DNA from: Brevundimonas sp. NIBR11 | GTDB lineage: Bacteria; Pseudomonadota; Alphaproteobacteria; Caulobacterales; Caulobacteraceae | Length of the DNA: 64,000 nt | Assembly (NCBI RefSeq): GCF_027912535.1 | Contig: NZ_CP115465.1 | Span: 107,001 to 171,000, forward strand | Direction: 5' to 3' | In this document: positions 24,178 through 33,845 of the stretch, one piece after another | How the letters are laid out: each line of letters starts with the position of its first letter | Numbering within the stretch: the first letter of the stretch is position 1 | Position numbers and translations under genes: made by a program | Notes under the pieces: model-generated | What the model was told of the DNA's origin: nothing | The model's input: only the letters and a program-made list of their open reading frames with translations | Databases searched by the model: none

Positions 24178-25881
24178 ATGGCTGACACCCTCAACCCCAC
24201 CCGCGACGATTTCTCCGCACTGCTCGACGAGCAGCTGCAAGGCCGCGACCTCGGCGAAGGCCAGGTCGTCCACGGCCGCGTCGTCGGCATCGAAAAAGAC
24301 ATCATCATCATCGACGTCGGTCTGAAGACCGAAGGCCGCATCCCCGCCCGCGAGTTCGGTCAGGGCGAAGGCGCCGTCATCCCGAAGGTCGGCGATGACG
24401 TCGAAGTCTACCTGGAGCGCGTCGAGAACGCCCTGGGCGAGGCCGTCATCAGCCGCGACAAGGCTCGCCGCGAAGAAGCCTGGACCCGCCTGGAAGTCGT
24501 GTTCGCCGAAGGTCACCCGGTCAACGGCGCCATCGTCGGTCGCGTCAAGGGCGGCTTCACCGTCGACCTGGGCGGCGCCTCGGCCTTCCTGCCGGGCTCG
24601 CAAGTCGACATCCGTCCGGTCCGCGACGTCGGCCCGCTGATGGGCAAGGAACAGCCGTTCCAGATCCTCAAGATGGACCGCCCGCGCGGCAACATCGTCG
24701 TCTCGCGTCGTGCGATCCTGGAAGAAGCCCGCGCCGAACAGCGCACCGAGCTGGTCGGCCAGCTGCAAGAGGGTGAAGTCCGCGACGGCGTCGTCAAGAA
24801 CATCACCGACTACGGCGCGTTCGTGGACCTGGGCGGCATCGACGGCCTGCTGCACGTCACCGACATGTCGTGGAAGCGCGTTTCCCACCCGTCGCAGGTG
24901 CTCGCCGTCGGCGACACCGTCCAGGTGCAGATCGTCAAGATCAACCCGGACACGCAACGCATCTCGCTGGGCATGAAGCAGCTGCAGTCGGACCCGTGGG
25001 ACGGCGTCGAAGCGAAATACCCGCCGGGCGCCAAATACACGGGCCGCATCACCAACATCACCGACTACGGCGCCTTCGTGGAGCTGGAAGCCGGCGTCGA
25101 GGGCCTGGTGCACGTCTCGGAAATGTCCTGGACCAAGAAGAACGTCCACCCCGGCAAAATCGTCTCGACTTCGCAGGAAGTCGACGTGGTCGTGCTGGAC
25201 GTCGACGCCTCCAAGCGCCGCATCTCGCTGGGCCTGAAGCAGGCTCAGGACAACCCGTGGGACGCCTTCGTGGCCGCTCACCCCGTCGGTTCGACCGTCG
25301 AGGGCGAAGTCAAGAACGCCACCGAGTTCGGCCTGTTCATCGGCCTGGACAACGATATCGACGGCATGGTGCACCTGTCCGACCTCGACTGGTCGGTCTC
25401 GGGTGAGGAAGCCATCCAGCGCTACCGCAAGGGCGAGATGGTCAAGGCCAAGGTCCTGGACGTCGACGTCGAGAAGGAACGCGTCTCGCTCGGCATCAAG
25501 CAGCTGGGCGGCGATCCGGTCGGCGACGGCGACACCTACAAGAAGGGCCAGACCGTCACCCTGACCGTCACGGCCGTCGAGTCGGGCGGCATCGAGGTCA
25601 AGTTCGGCGAAGACGACGCGCCCGTCACCTCGTTCGTGCGGAAGTCGGACATCAGCCGCGACCGCAACGAGCAGCGGCCCGAGAAGTTCGCCGTCGGCGA
25701 CCGCGTCGACGCCCAGATCACCGGCATCGACAAGGCCACGCGCCGCGTCTCGGTCTCGATCAAGGCCCTGGAAATGGCCGACGAGAAGGAAGCCATCGAT
25801 CAGTTCGGGTCCTCTGACTCGGGCGCCTCGCTGGGCGACATCCTGGGCGCCGCCCTGCGTGAGAAGGCCGGCAAGGAGTAG
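24178..25881 (+). CDS. rpsA: 30S ribosomal protein S1
   Basis: A 567-residue protein with six S1 RNA-binding repeats, the later ones very regular (GVVKNITDYGAFVDLGGIDGLLH, GRITNITDYGAFVELEAGVEGLVH, GEVKNATEFGLFIGLDNDIDGMVH). S1 delivers mRNA to the 30S subunit. The start ATG at 24178 has no strong Shine-Dalgarno sequence, as is usual for rpsA, which is autoregulated at translation. Codon use is strongly biased to C-ending codons, fitting high expression. An intrinsic terminator follows. Confidence 0.98.
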   Translation: MADTLNPTRDDFSALLDEQLQGRDLGEGQVVHGRVVGIEKDIIIIDVGLKTEGRIPAREFGQGEGAVIPKVGDDVEVYLERVENALGEAVISRDKARREEAWTRLEVVFAEGHPVNGAIVGRVKGGFTVDLGGASAFLPGSQVDIRPVRDVGPLMGKEQPFQILKMDRPRGNIVVSRRAILEEARAEQRTELVGQLQEGEVRDGVVKNITDYGAFVDLGGIDGLLHVTDMSWKRVSHPSQVLAVGDTVQVQIVKINPDTQRISLGMKQLQSDPWDGVEAKYPPGAKYTGRITNITDYGAFVELEAGVEGLVHVSEMSWTKKNVHPGKIVSTSQEVDVVVLDVDASKRRISLGLKQAQDNPWDAFVAAHPVGSTVEGEVKNATEFGLFIGLDNDIDGMVHLSDLDWSVSGEEAIQRYRKGEMVKAKVLDVDVEKERVSLGIKQLGGDPVGDGDTYKKGQTVTLTVTAVESGGIEVKFGEDDAPVTSFVRKSDISRDRNEQRPEKFAVGDRVDAQITGIDKATRRVSVSIKALEMADEKEAIDQFGSSDSGASLGDILGAALREKAGKE

Positions 25882-25949
25882 TTCTTCCGAAGCGGGACGG
25901 AGCCTCGAGCCGCGAAGGTCGCTGACCTGAGTGTCGGGCTCCAGCAATG

Positions 25950-25985
25950 AAGGGCGGCCGGAGCGATCCGGCCGCCCTTTGTCTT
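25950..25985 (+). terminator. Intrinsic terminator of rpsA
   Basis: A perfect 13-bp stem (AAGGGCGGCCGGA, loop GCGA, TCCGGCCGCCCTT) is followed by TGTCTT, about 70 bases after the rpsA stop. Confidence 0.9.
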
Positions 25986-26206
25986 GACCGACCGAGGATT
26001 TCGACCAGGCTGTTGAAAACGATTACAGACCGGCCGGTATTCGGCGGTCCGTGTACGGTTACGGGCTTTTAACCTCGCTTCCTGACGAAATCTGACAATC
26101 AGGCCTTTTTCGCTCGCCGGGCGAAGGCTAAGGTGCCCCCGCAACTGGGTTGAAGTTGCGCCCGTATTTGCTCCAAGCTGAGCAGGAAGAGGGGCGGGGC
26201 CTGTCG

Positions 26207-26497
26207 ATGATCAAGTCTGAGCTGATCGAGAAATTGGCGGCTGAAAACACGCATCTGACCCATGCCGAGGTCGAGCGTGTGGTCAACGTCGTGCTCGGGC
26301 GAATGACCGAGGCCATGGCCTCCGGCGGTCGTGTCGAGTTGCGCGGCTTCGGCGCCTTTTCGGTGCGCGCGCGTCCTGCCCGGGCCGGACGCAACCCGCG
26401 CACGGGCGAGACCGTGGACGTTCCGGCCAAGTCGGTGCCCTTCTTCAAGAGCGGCAAGGAGCTGCGCGAGCGATTGAACGCGTCCGGCGACGCCTGA
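26207..26497 (+). CDS. ihfB: Integration host factor subunit beta
   Basis: A 96-residue HU/IHF-fold DNA-bending protein. It starts [11 protein letters not shown], with [44 protein letters not shown] covering the DNA-binding arm; the Pro in NPRTG intercalates into DNA. RNPRTG together with the SVPFFK end distinguishes IHF-beta from HU. It partners IhfA (not in the window). It is the usual neighbour of rpsA. The start at 26207 fits the family; upstream in-frame ATG at 26150 would add 19 unconserved residues. Confidence 0.94.
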   Translation: MIKSELIEKLAAENTHLTHAEVERVVNVVLGRMTEAMASGGRVELRGFGAFSVRARPARAGRNPRTGETVDVPAKSVPFFKSGKELRERLNASGDA

Positions 26498-26543
26498 TAC
26501 GCTTTGGGCCATGCCTGATCCGACGCGCCTTAAGGGAAATGCC

Positions 26544-26963
26544 GTGGGCCTGCTGACCGAGTTCAAGGAGTTCGCCGCGCGCGGCAACGTCGTCGACTTG
26601 GCGGTGGGGGTCATCATCGGCGCCGCCTTCGGCAAGATCGTCACCAGCCTGGTCGAACAGGTGGTGATGCCGCCGATCGGCCTGTTGCTCGGTCGGGTCG
26701 ACTTTTCCGAGCTGAAGTGGGTTTTGTCGCCCGAGGATCCGACCACGGAAGCGATCGAGGAGGTCGCCATCCAGTATGGGGCCTTTATCAACACCGTGAT
26801 CCAGTTCCTGATCGTGGCCTTCGTGGTCTTCCTGATGGTCAAGGGCATCAACAAACTGCGTCGCGACCAGGCCGCCGAGCCTGCGCCCGCTGCCCCGCCG
26901 GCCCCCACGCCGACCGAGGCCCTGCTGGCCGAGATCAGAGACGAGCTGAAGGCCAGGTCGTAG
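26544..26963 (+). CDS. mscL: Large-conductance mechanosensitive channel
   Basis: A 139-residue MscL. The N-terminal helix and TM1 are canonical ([44 protein letters not shown]). TM2 ([28 protein letters not shown]) is followed by a Pro-rich linker and C-terminal helix ([12 protein letters not shown]). It opens under hypo-osmotic membrane tension as a pentamer. I choose GTG at 26544 because it gives the family N-terminus and has AAGGGAA 6 bases upstream; the ATG at 26511 would add 11 residues. Confidence 0.95.
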   Translation: MGLLTEFKEFAARGNVVDLAVGVIIGAAFGKIVTSLVEQVVMPPIGLLLGRVDFSELKWVLSPEDPTTEAIEEVAIQYGAFINTVIQFLIVAFVVFLMVKGINKLRRDQAAEPAPAAPPAPTPTEALLAEIRDELKARS

Positions 26964-27047
26964 GGCCTGGTGAATAGGGCTTAGGTCTTAGAAAGACTCC
27001 GGCCCATCAGCGACGAAGCTCGAAGCCCTAAGCGCCAAGCCCTCCCG

Positions 27048-28166
27048 CTACGCCGCCTTCCGCATCCCCGCCGCCACCGGGACGGGCCTCAGGCAGAAGC
27101 CGTAGTCGCCATCGAAGGGCGTCGGCGACCAGATGGCGGCGCCGGGCGCGCAGGCGGCGAACTTTACGTGACAGTGACCCCAGCCGCCTTCGTGGTGGGC
27201 GCTGTCGGCCAACGGGCCCAGGCGGCGCAGAAGATCAGGGCTGATCGTCTGTATACGGAGCTTGGCCGCGCCCAGACTGCGGGCGTTGGCCAAAAGGGCG
27301 CGGATCAGGGTCGGAATGGCATCCTGTTCGCCTTCGAGCGCCACCAGATCGATGATCTCCAGCATGGGCGGTTCGATCGGATTGCCCTTTGACATCATCG
27401 CCATGGCGTAGCCGCCGATGGCCTTGCCGCGATTGAAGGTCAGCAGCAGGGGGCGCAGGGTCAGATCGGGGTCGGCCAGTCGCCAGCGCAGGATCGCCGG
27501 ACTGCGATCCGCCACCAGCCGCCCTTCGCCCTTCAGGGCCTGCCAGAAGTCAGCGAACCGCGAACGATCCGAAAGGTCGGTCAACACCGCCACTCCGGCC
27601 GGCAGCTCCAGCCTGTGCGGCTCGTGCAGGCGCGAGTTCAGCAGACGCTCGTGGCGAGCCTGGGTCAGGCGGGGGGCGCGGCGGTCGATCTCGCGCCAGA
27701 CCCGGCCTTCGGCGCAGGCCAGGGTGTCGACGCGCCAGGACAGTTTGAGATCGTTCGTGCCTTGGGGCCAGGCGACCATGCCATGGCGCTTGTACAGCGG
27801 CGCCGAGGTCGGATTGGCGTTGAAGGTGTAGTGGGCGAACATCCCGGGCTGGGCGGTGAACGTGTTCAGCAGCTTGCGGCTGCTGCCCCGCGCCCGGGGC
27901 GTGACGATGATCGAAAAGCCGGTGGCTGCATAATGGATCGCGTCGCCTTGGTGGAACCGCTGGACGAAGTTTCCGGTGAAGCCGGCGGGCTCGCCCTCCG
28001 GGGTTTCCAGCAGCCATCCGGCCGCCGCCCTCGTCTCCAGCCGCGCCGGATTGTTTTCGAGCCAGGTCCAGCCGGCCTGCGAACGTTCAGGCCAGCCGAC
28101 GAACCGATGCAGGGCGTTGATCGCGCCGTGATCGTTCGCATCGATGGGTCGAATGGAAATGCTCAT
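27048..28166 (-). CDS. GNAT-like N-acetyltransferase family protein
   Basis: A 372-residue protein beginning SISIRPIDANDHGAINALHRFVGW, typical of GNAT-fold enzymes. VTPRARGSSRKLLNTF (about residues 88-103) resembles the acetyl-CoA pyrophosphate loop. The length suggests two GNAT-like halves (a second similar region near IPTLIRALLANARSLGAAKLRI). Related proteins appear in polysaccharide or surface-modification contexts, but the substrate is unknown. It stands alone, divergent from the imu cassette. The family is probable; the function is not known. Confidence 0.7.
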   Translation of the reverse strand: MSISIRPIDANDHGAINALHRFVGWPERSQAGWTWLENNPARLETRAAAGWLLETPEGEPAGFTGNFVQRFHQGDAIHYAATGFSIIVTPRARGSSRKLLNTFTAQPGMFAHYTFNANPTSAPLYKRHGMVAWPQGTNDLKLSWRVDTLACAEGRVWREIDRRAPRLTQARHERLLNSRLHEPHRLELPAGVAVLTDLSDRSRFADFWQALKGEGRLVADRSPAILRWRLADPDLTLRPLLLTFNRGKAIGGYAMAMMSKGNPIEPPMLEIIDLVALEGEQDAIPTLIRALLANARSLGAAKLRIQTISPDLLRRLGPLADSAHHEGGWGHCHVKFAACAPGAAIWSPTPFDGDYGFCLRPVPVAAGMRKAA

Positions 28167-28286
28167 CCGTCAGGTTCCAAAGCGATACAGACAACCCCCG
28201 CGTCACGCGTCCTTGCACAAGGCGGGCCAGTGACGACACGCATAGGTGGAATTGACTGGGAATCCCTTAAGCGTCGCGATTCCGGT

Positions 28287-28319
28287 TTGACTCTCTCGAG
28301 GCCGGAACAAATAATGAAC
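28287..28319 (+). promoter_or_regulatory. LexA-controlled promoter of imuA-imuB-dnaE2
   Basis: GAAC-N7-GAAC at 28305-28319 (GAACAAATAATGAAC) is the complement of the alphaproteobacterial SOS box GTTC-N7-GTTC. It overlaps a plausible -10 (AATAAT, 28310-28315) that is 17 bases from TTGACT (28287-28292). LexA bound here would block RNA polymerase directly. The box also contains the first in-frame ATG of imuA. Confidence 0.82.
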
Positions 28320-29000
28320 ATGGAGTCTTTTTCAGCCATGTTCGCCCATCCCTCGCCAGAGCCACAGCCTGTCCCGCCGCCTCTCTCTCCCCTGTCCGAG
28401 GGGCTGGAGGAGGTATGCGCCAGCCGTGTGCGCGACATGACGGGGGCCTTAGCCTTCGCGCTCGGCCGGGCGGCGACGGGGACGGGTCGTGGCGTGGTCA
28501 TGAGCGCGACGCGGGCTTGGCTGGGCGAGAACGGCCGTCCCTATGGGCCCGGTCTGGCGGGATTTGGGGCGCGTGACGGCTTTCTTCTGGTCGAGACGAA
28601 GACGGAAGGCCTGGCGCTCTGGGTGATGGAGCAGGCGTTGCGATCCGGCGGCGCGGCCCTTGTGATCGGCACGGTCGACGGCGCCGAACTGGCCCAGACC
28701 CGTCGGCTGGAATTCGCCGCGCGGGACGGGGGCTGTTCCGGCCTTCTGCTGCGCGCCCGTTGCGGCGACCTCAGTGCGGCGCGACGACGCTGGCGCATCA
28801 CAACCCTGGCGAGTGACGGAGATGTCTTCGACGAGCGCGCGCCGGGACGGATGACGATCCGTGCCGAAATGACCCGCAGCCGGATGGAGCGGCCGGGCGT
28901 CTGGATGTTGGAGCAGGATGATGAGACGCATCGTCTCCGTCTGGCTGATCGACTGGCCGGTGACGGTCTGGGCCCGATCGGTCGGACCCAATACGCCTGA
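28314..29000 (+). CDS. imuA: ImuA family SOS mutagenesis protein
   Basis: A 228-residue RecA/SulA-like protein in the conserved position upstream of imuB. Features include GLEEVCASRVRDMTGALAFALG, RDGFLLVETKTEGLALWVMEQALRSGGAALVIGTVDG and LEFAARDGGCSGLLL. ImuA is needed for damage-induced mutagenesis with ImuB and DnaE2. The start is uncertain: ATGs at 28314, 28320 and 28338 are in frame, and the first lies inside the LexA box and -10, so if that promoter is right the true start is 28320 (leaderless) or 28338. The 3' end overlaps imuB by 83 bases. Confidence 0.88.
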   Translation: MNMESFSAMFAHPSPEPQPVPPPLSPLSEGLEEVCASRVRDMTGALAFALGRAATGTGRGVVMSATRAWLGENGRPYGPGLAGFGARDGFLLVETKTEGLALWVMEQALRSGGAALVIGTVDGAELAQTRRLEFAARDGGCSGLLLRARCGDLSAARRRWRITTLASDGDVFDERAPGRMTIRAEMTRSRMERPGVWMLEQDDETHRLRLADRLAGDGLGPIGRTQYA

Positions 29001-30513
29001 TCCGTTCGCCCCCGATGCGGGGCCGCTGGCCCTTATCCTGCGCACGGCGCGGGGACAGATCATCCATGCCCTGAATCCGGCCGCGCGGGCGGCCAACCTG
29101 TCGCGCGGCCAGACCCAGGCCGACGCCCTGGCCATGATCCCGCGCCTGACCTGTCATCCTGCCGATCCTGCCGCCGACCAGCGCGCGCTGGAAGCCCTGG
29201 CGATCTGGGCAGAGCGCTGGTCGCCCTCGGTGACGATCGATCCGTCCGAAGGGGGGCTGGAGGGGCTGTTCCTGGACCTGACCGGGGCGACCCATCTGTT
29301 CGGCGGCGAGGCCGAGACCTTGATCCGCATCCAGTCGCGGCTGAAGGCGGCGGGCATTCGCGCCCGCGCCGCCATGGCCCCGACCCCCGGCGCCGCCTGG
29401 GCCTTGGCCCGCTGGGGCGACGCCAAGCGGATCGCCACGGATGCCGACGTGCGCGCGGTCCTGGCCCCCCTGCCGATCGAATCCCTGCGCATCACCGACG
29501 CCGCCCTGAAACAGTCCAAGCGGTTCGGGCTGAAGCGGATCGGCGACCTCTATCCCATGCCGCGCGCCGGCCTGGCCCGCCGCTTCCGCGACGGCGCGGG
29601 GGTCGGTCTGGTGCGTCGCCTGGATCAGGCGATCGGCGCCGCCAACGAGGCCCTGATCCCCACCCGCGCCCCGCCCCGCTATCGCGGGTGGGAGGCCTAT
29701 GCCGATCCCTTGGGCGACACCGCCGGGATCGAGGCGCGTTTGCCCGAACTCATGGACCAACTGGCCCAGGCCATGGAGTCGGACAGCCAGGGGGCGCGCG
29801 CCCTGACCCTGACCGGCTTTCGCGTCGACGGTCGGACCAGCGCGATCTCCGTTCGCATGGGCCGGGCGCTGCGTGATGTCGGAATCTGGATGCGGCTGTT
29901 CCGCGAGGCGGGGATCGAGCGCATCGACCCCGGCTTCGGCATCGACGCCCTGATGCTGACCGCCGACGTCACGGAGCCCGTCGTCGCCCTCCAGGTCGCC
30001 ATGGGCGACGAGGACCAGGCCCGCCACGCCGAGGGTCTGGCCGCCCTGATCGATCGTCTCTCGGCCCGGCTGGGCGAGGGGGCGGTGCGGGTCGCCGACC
30101 CTTACGGCTCATGGTTGCCCGAACGCGCCGAACGCTGGCGGCCGGCTCTGGCCAGACGGCCCCCGCCTGAAGAGGGCGCCGGCGACCCGCACCGCGCCCG
30201 TCCCCTGATGTTGCTGGATCCGCCCGAGCCGGTCGAGACGATCGCCGACCTGCCCCATGGTGCGCCGGCCCAGTTCATCTGGCGTCGGGTGCCGCGAAAG
30301 GTCGCCCGCGCCGACGGCCCCGAACGTCTGTCCCCGGAATGGTGGCGGCCGCGTCCGGATGACCGCCTGACCCGCACCCGCGACTACTACCGCGTCGAGG
30401 ACGACCAGGGCCTGCGCTACTGGCTGTTCCGCGAGGGGCTGTACGGATCCGAGTACACCGGCGCGAAGGGCGAACGCCCGCCGTCGTGGTGGATGCACGG
30501 GATGTTCCCGTGA
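28918..30513 (+). CDS. imuB: ImuB, Y-family polymerase-like mutagenesis factor
   Basis: A 531-residue DinB-like protein: RRIVSVWLIDWPVTVWAR at the start, then ALAMIPRLTC, LEGLFLDLTGATHLFGGE, and helix-hairpin-helix-like FGLKRIGDLYPMPRAGLARRF. Y-family catalytic carboxylates are not at the usual positions (IDW replaces the DxD/FA-type start), consistent with ImuB being a catalytically inactive adaptor that links the beta clamp to DnaE2. It ends in a family-specific C-terminal region (YYRVEDDQGLRYWLFREGLY). Two adjacent ATGs (28918, 28921) could start it. It overlaps dnaE2 by four bases. Confidence 0.95.
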   Translation: MMRRIVSVWLIDWPVTVWARSVGPNTPDPFAPDAGPLALILRTARGQIIHALNPAARAANLSRGQTQADALAMIPRLTCHPADPAADQRALEALAIWAERWSPSVTIDPSEGGLEGLFLDLTGATHLFGGEAETLIRIQSRLKAAGIRARAAMAPTPGAAWALARWGDAKRIATDADVRAVLAPLPIESLRITDAALKQSKRFGLKRIGDLYPMPRAGLARRFRDGAGVGLVRRLDQAIGAANEALIPTRAPPRYRGWEAYADPLGDTAGIEARLPELMDQLAQAMESDSQGARALTLTGFRVDGRTSAISVRMGRALRDVGIWMRLFREAGIERIDPGFGIDALMLTADVTEPVVALQVAMGDEDQARHAEGLAALIDRLSARLGEGAVRVADPYGSWLPERAERWRPALARRPPPEEGAGDPHRARPLMLLDPPEPVETIADLPHGAPAQFIWRRVPRKVARADGPERLSPEWWRPRPDDRLTRTRDYYRVEDDQGLRYWLFREGLYGSEYTGAKGERPPSWWMHGMFP

Positions 30514-33500
30514 GCGCCCGCTCCGACTGGGACGGCGAATACGCCGAGCTCGGCGCCATCACCAATTTCAGCTTCCTGGAGGGCGCGTCGCATCCTTGGG
30601 AAATGATGATGCAGGCGAAGGCCCTGGGGTTGGCCGCCGTCGGCGTCGCCGACCGCAACACCCTGGCCGGGATGGTTCGGGCCGCGATGGGGGCGGAGGA
30701 CTACGACATCCGGCTGGTCGTCGGAGTTCGGCTGGCCTTTCTCGACGGGACCGAATTGATCGTCTTCCCCCGTAACCGCGCCGCCTATGGCCGCCTGTGC
30801 CGACTGCTGACGCTCGGCAAGAGCGAGGTGTTGGACGACGACCCGTCACCCTCGCCCCATCCGCATCTCCGCCTCGTCGAGCCGGAACACCAGGAGGACC
30901 GGCCCGATCGCATCTCCAAGGGCGAGACCCGCCTGACCTTCTCACAAGCCGCGGCCCACGGAGAAGGGATGATGGCCCTGGCGGTCGCGCCCGAGGTTCC
31001 CGACGCGGCCTTCGAGGCCCGCCTTCTGAAGTGGCGTCGCGCCTGGCCCGACGTGCTTTATCTGGCCGTTGCGCCCCTGTGGCGCGGCGACGACCGGGCG
31101 CGGCTGAATCGTCTGGCGGCCATGGCCAGCCGCACCGGCGCGCCCATGATCGCGACCAATGCGGCGATGTACCACCACCGCGACCGCCGTGCGATGCAGG
31201 ACGTCCTGACCTGCATCCGCGAGGGAACCACCGTCGACAAGGCGGGCCTGCGTCTCCAGGCCAACGCCGAACGCCACCTGAAGCCGCCGGCGGAAATGGC
31301 TCGCCTGTTCCGGGGGCACGAAGCCGCGCTGTCACGGACGATGGAGGTCGTCAGGGGGTGTTCCTTCTCCCTCAAGGAGTTGCAGTACCAGTACCCCGAA
31401 GAGCCGATCCCTCCCGGCTGGACCGCCCAGCGTCGCCTGATCCGTCTGACCTTCAAGGGGATCAGAAAACACTGGCCCGACGGCGTGCCGGCCAAGGTGC
31501 TGGACGGGATCGTCGCCGAGCTGAAGCTGATCAAGCAGCTCGACTATCCGAACTATTTTCTGACCGTCCACGACATCGTCCAGCACGCGCGCGACAAGGG
31601 TATCCTGTGTCAGGGGCGCGGCTCGGCCGCCAACTCCTCGGTCTGCTTCTGCCTGGGCGTCACTAATGTGAACCCGGCCGAACAGGACGTGCTGATCGAG
31701 CGGTTCATCTCCGCCGACCGGTCCGAACCACCCGACATCGACGTCGATTTCGAGCACGAGCGGCGCGAGGAGGTGATGCAGTATGTCTACCGCCGGTACG
31801 GTCGCGACCGGGCGGGGATCGTCGCGACCATCATCCATTATCGCCCTCGTTCGGCGATCCGCGATGTGGGCAAGGCCCTGGGCCTCACCGAGGACGTGAC
31901 GGCGCGTCTGGCCGACACCGTCTGGGGTTCGTGGGGGTCGGAAGTGAAGGACGACCATGTCGATCGCACCGGCGTCAGCCGCGACGACGCCCGCATGGAC
32001 CTGGCGCTCACGCTGACGAAGGAACTGATCAAGTTCCCCCGCCACCTGTCCCAGCACGTCGGCGGCTATGTGCTCAGTCGCGGGCCTCTGGTGGAGATCG
32101 TGCCCGTCGGCAATGCGGCCATGCCGGACCGGACCTTCATCGAGTGGGATAAGGACGACATCGATTTCCTGAAGCTGATGAAGGTCGATGTCCTGGCGCT
32201 GGGCATGCTGACGGCGATGCGTCGGGCCTTCGACCTGATCGCCGACAGCTATGGGGACCGGTTCGAACTGCACACGGTCCCGGCCGAGGTCCCGGCCGTC
32301 TACGACATGCTGTGCAGGGGCGAATCCCTGGGCGTCTTCCAGGTGGAGAGCCGGGCGCAGATGGCCATGCTGCCGCGTCTGCAGCCCCGCGTCTTCTACG
32401 ATCTGGTCGTGGAGGTCGCCATCGTCCGCCCCGGCCCGATCCAGGGAGACATGGTCCATCCCTATCTGAAGCGTCGGGCCGAACGCCGCGCCGCCCAGAA
32501 GGCGAACCTTCCCTTCGTCATCGACTATCCGCACCCACATCCGGACTTTGGCCCGAAGGACGAACTGAAGCGGGTCCTCGACAAGACCCTGGGCGTCCCG
32601 CTGTTTCAGGAGCAGGCGATGAAGATCGCCATGGACGCGGCGAAATTCTCTCCCGCCGAAGCCAACGGCCTGCGGCGCGCCATGGCCACCTTCCGGCACA
32701 TGGGCACCATCGGAACCTATGAGGAAATTTTCGTCGGCCGGCTGAAGGACCGCGGATACGATCCGGTTTTCGCCCAGAAATGCTTCGATCAGATCAAGGG
32801 CTTCGGCGAGTACGGCTTCCCGGAGAGCCACGCCTGTTCGTTCGCCTTCCTCGTCTACATTTCCGCCTGGGTGAAATGCTTCTACCCGGACGCCTTCGCC
32901 GCCTGCCTGTTGAACAGCCAGCCGATGGGGTTCTACGCGCCTGCCCAGATCGTCCGGGACGCACAGGAGAACGGCGTCGAGGTCCGACATCCCGATGTGA
33001 ACGCCAGCGACTGGGACGCCACGCTGGAGCCGGGCCGGGGGCAGGAACGCCGCGCCCTGCGCCTCGGCTTCCGATCCATCGACGGGTTCAAGAAGGACTG
33101 GGCGCTGAAGATCGTGCAAGAGCGGGCTCTCGCCCCTTTCCGCGATCTGGAGGACCTTCGGATCCGCGCCGACCTGTCGCCGTCCGCCCTCGACAGGCTG
33201 GCCGAGGCCGACGCCTACGGTTCGCTTGATCTCAGTCGCCGTCAGGGCATGTGGGTGGCCAAGGGGGCGGCGCCGGCGTCCAGCGCGCCCCTGTTCGCGG
33301 CCATGGGGCTGGACGAGGCGGACGGAGCGCCGCCGGCGGCCCTGCCGCGGCTGACCGAGGCGGAAGAGGTGGTCGGCGACTATCAGACCATCCGCCTGTC
33401 GCTGAAGGGTCACCCGGTGTCCTTCCTGCGCGAGCGGCTGACGAAGGCGGGGGCTGTGACGACCGCGGCCTGCAAGACGTTGAAGGACGGGCGTCGCGTG

Positions 33501-33845
33501 CGGGTCGGCGGGGTCGTGCTGGTGCGCCAGCGCCCGGGCTCGGCCAAGGGCGTGGTGTTCCTGACCATCGAGGACGAGACGGCGGTGGCCAACCTGGTCG
33601 TCTGGCCCGATGTGTTCGAGCGGCTGCGCCCCGTCGCCATGGGCGCGCGGATGGTGCTGGCGGTCGGCAAGATTCAGCGGTCGGAGGAGGGGGTGACCCA
33701 CTTGGTGGTCGAAGACCTGGTCGACTGGACCCCGATGCTCGGCCACCTGTCCACGGACCCGACCCCGGGTTCGGGTCATTCGCCGACGCGCGGACGGCAT
33801 CCCAGAGATGTGCGAATCCTCCCGGGATCTCGGGATTTTCACTGA
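30510..33845 (+). CDS. dnaE2: Error-prone DNA polymerase DnaE2
   Basis: A 1111-residue C-family polymerase. It has the PHP domain (ELGAITNFSFLEGASHPWEMM), the polymerase core with RGSAANSSVCFCLG and the catalytic PDIDVDFEHERREEVMQYVY, and a C-terminal OB fold (RVRVGGVVLVRQRPGSAKGVVFLTIED). DnaE2 carries out translesion synthesis in the SOS response. The start is GTG at 30510, overlapping the imuB stop; a GTG at 30486 would extend it into imuB. It completes the LexA-regulated cassette. The replicative DnaE1 is not in the window. Confidence 0.97.
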   Translation: MSARSDWDGEYAELGAITNFSFLEGASHPWEMMMQAKALGLAAVGVADRNTLAGMVRAAMGAEDYDIRLVVGVRLAFLDGTELIVFPRNRAAYGRLCRLLTLGKSEVLDDDPSPSPHPHLRLVEPEHQEDRPDRISKGETRLTFSQAAAHGEGMMALAVAPEVPDAAFEARLLKWRRAWPDVLYLAVAPLWRGDDRARLNRLAAMASRTGAPMIATNAAMYHHRDRRAMQDVLTCIREGTTVDKAGLRLQANAERHLKPPAEMARLFRGHEAALSRTMEVVRGCSFSLKELQYQYPEEPIPPGWTAQRRLIRLTFKGIRKHWPDGVPAKVLDGIVAELKLIKQLDYPNYFLTVHDIVQHARDKGILCQGRGSAANSSVCFCLGVTNVNPAEQDVLIERFISADRSEPPDIDVDFEHERREEVMQYVYRRYGRDRAGIVATIIHYRPRSAIRDVGKALGLTEDVTARLADTVWGSWGSEVKDDHVDRTGVSRDDARMDLALTLTKELIKFPRHLSQHVGGYVLSRGPLVEIVPVGNAAMPDRTFIEWDKDDIDFLKLMKVDVLALGMLTAMRRAFDLIADSYGDRFELHTVPAEVPAVYDMLCRGESLGVFQVESRAQMAMLPRLQPRVFYDLVVEVAIVRPGPIQGDMVHPYLKRRAERRAAQKANLPFVIDYPHPHPDFGPKDELKRVLDKTLGVPLFQEQAMKIAMDAAKFSPAEANGLRRAMATFRHMGTIGTYEEIFVGRLKDRGYDPVFAQKCFDQIKGFGEYGFPESHACSFAFLVYISAWVKCFYPDAFAACLLNSQPMGFYAPAQIVRDAQENGVEVRHPDVNASDWDATLEPGRGQERRALRLGFRSIDGFKKDWALKIVQERALAPFRDLEDLRIRADLSPSALDRLAEADAYGSLDLSRRQGMWVAKGAAPASSAPLFAAMGLDEADGAPPAALPRLTEAEEVVGDYQTIRLSLKGHPVSFLRERLTKAGAVTTAACKTLKDGRRVRVGGVVLVRQRPGSAKGVVFLTIEDETAVANLVVWPDVFERLRPVAMGARMVLAVGKIQRSEEGVTHLVVEDLVDWTPMLGHLSTDPTPGSGHSPTRGRHPRDVRILPGSRDFH

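Noticed and set aside
24118..25947. Long 609-residue minus-strand ORF across rpsA
   Set aside because: It is a mirror frame of a highly biased coding sequence. The plus strand encodes six clear S1 domains.
26976..27030. Possible terminator between mscL and the GNAT gene (AGGGCTT ... AAGCCCT)
   Set aside because: The stem is 7 bp with a loop of about 40 bases and no T-run.
28305..28319. GAAC-N7-GAAC treated as chance repeat
   Set aside because: I did not keep this view: it matches the alphaproteobacterial LexA box, overlaps a good -10 and precedes an SOS cassette.
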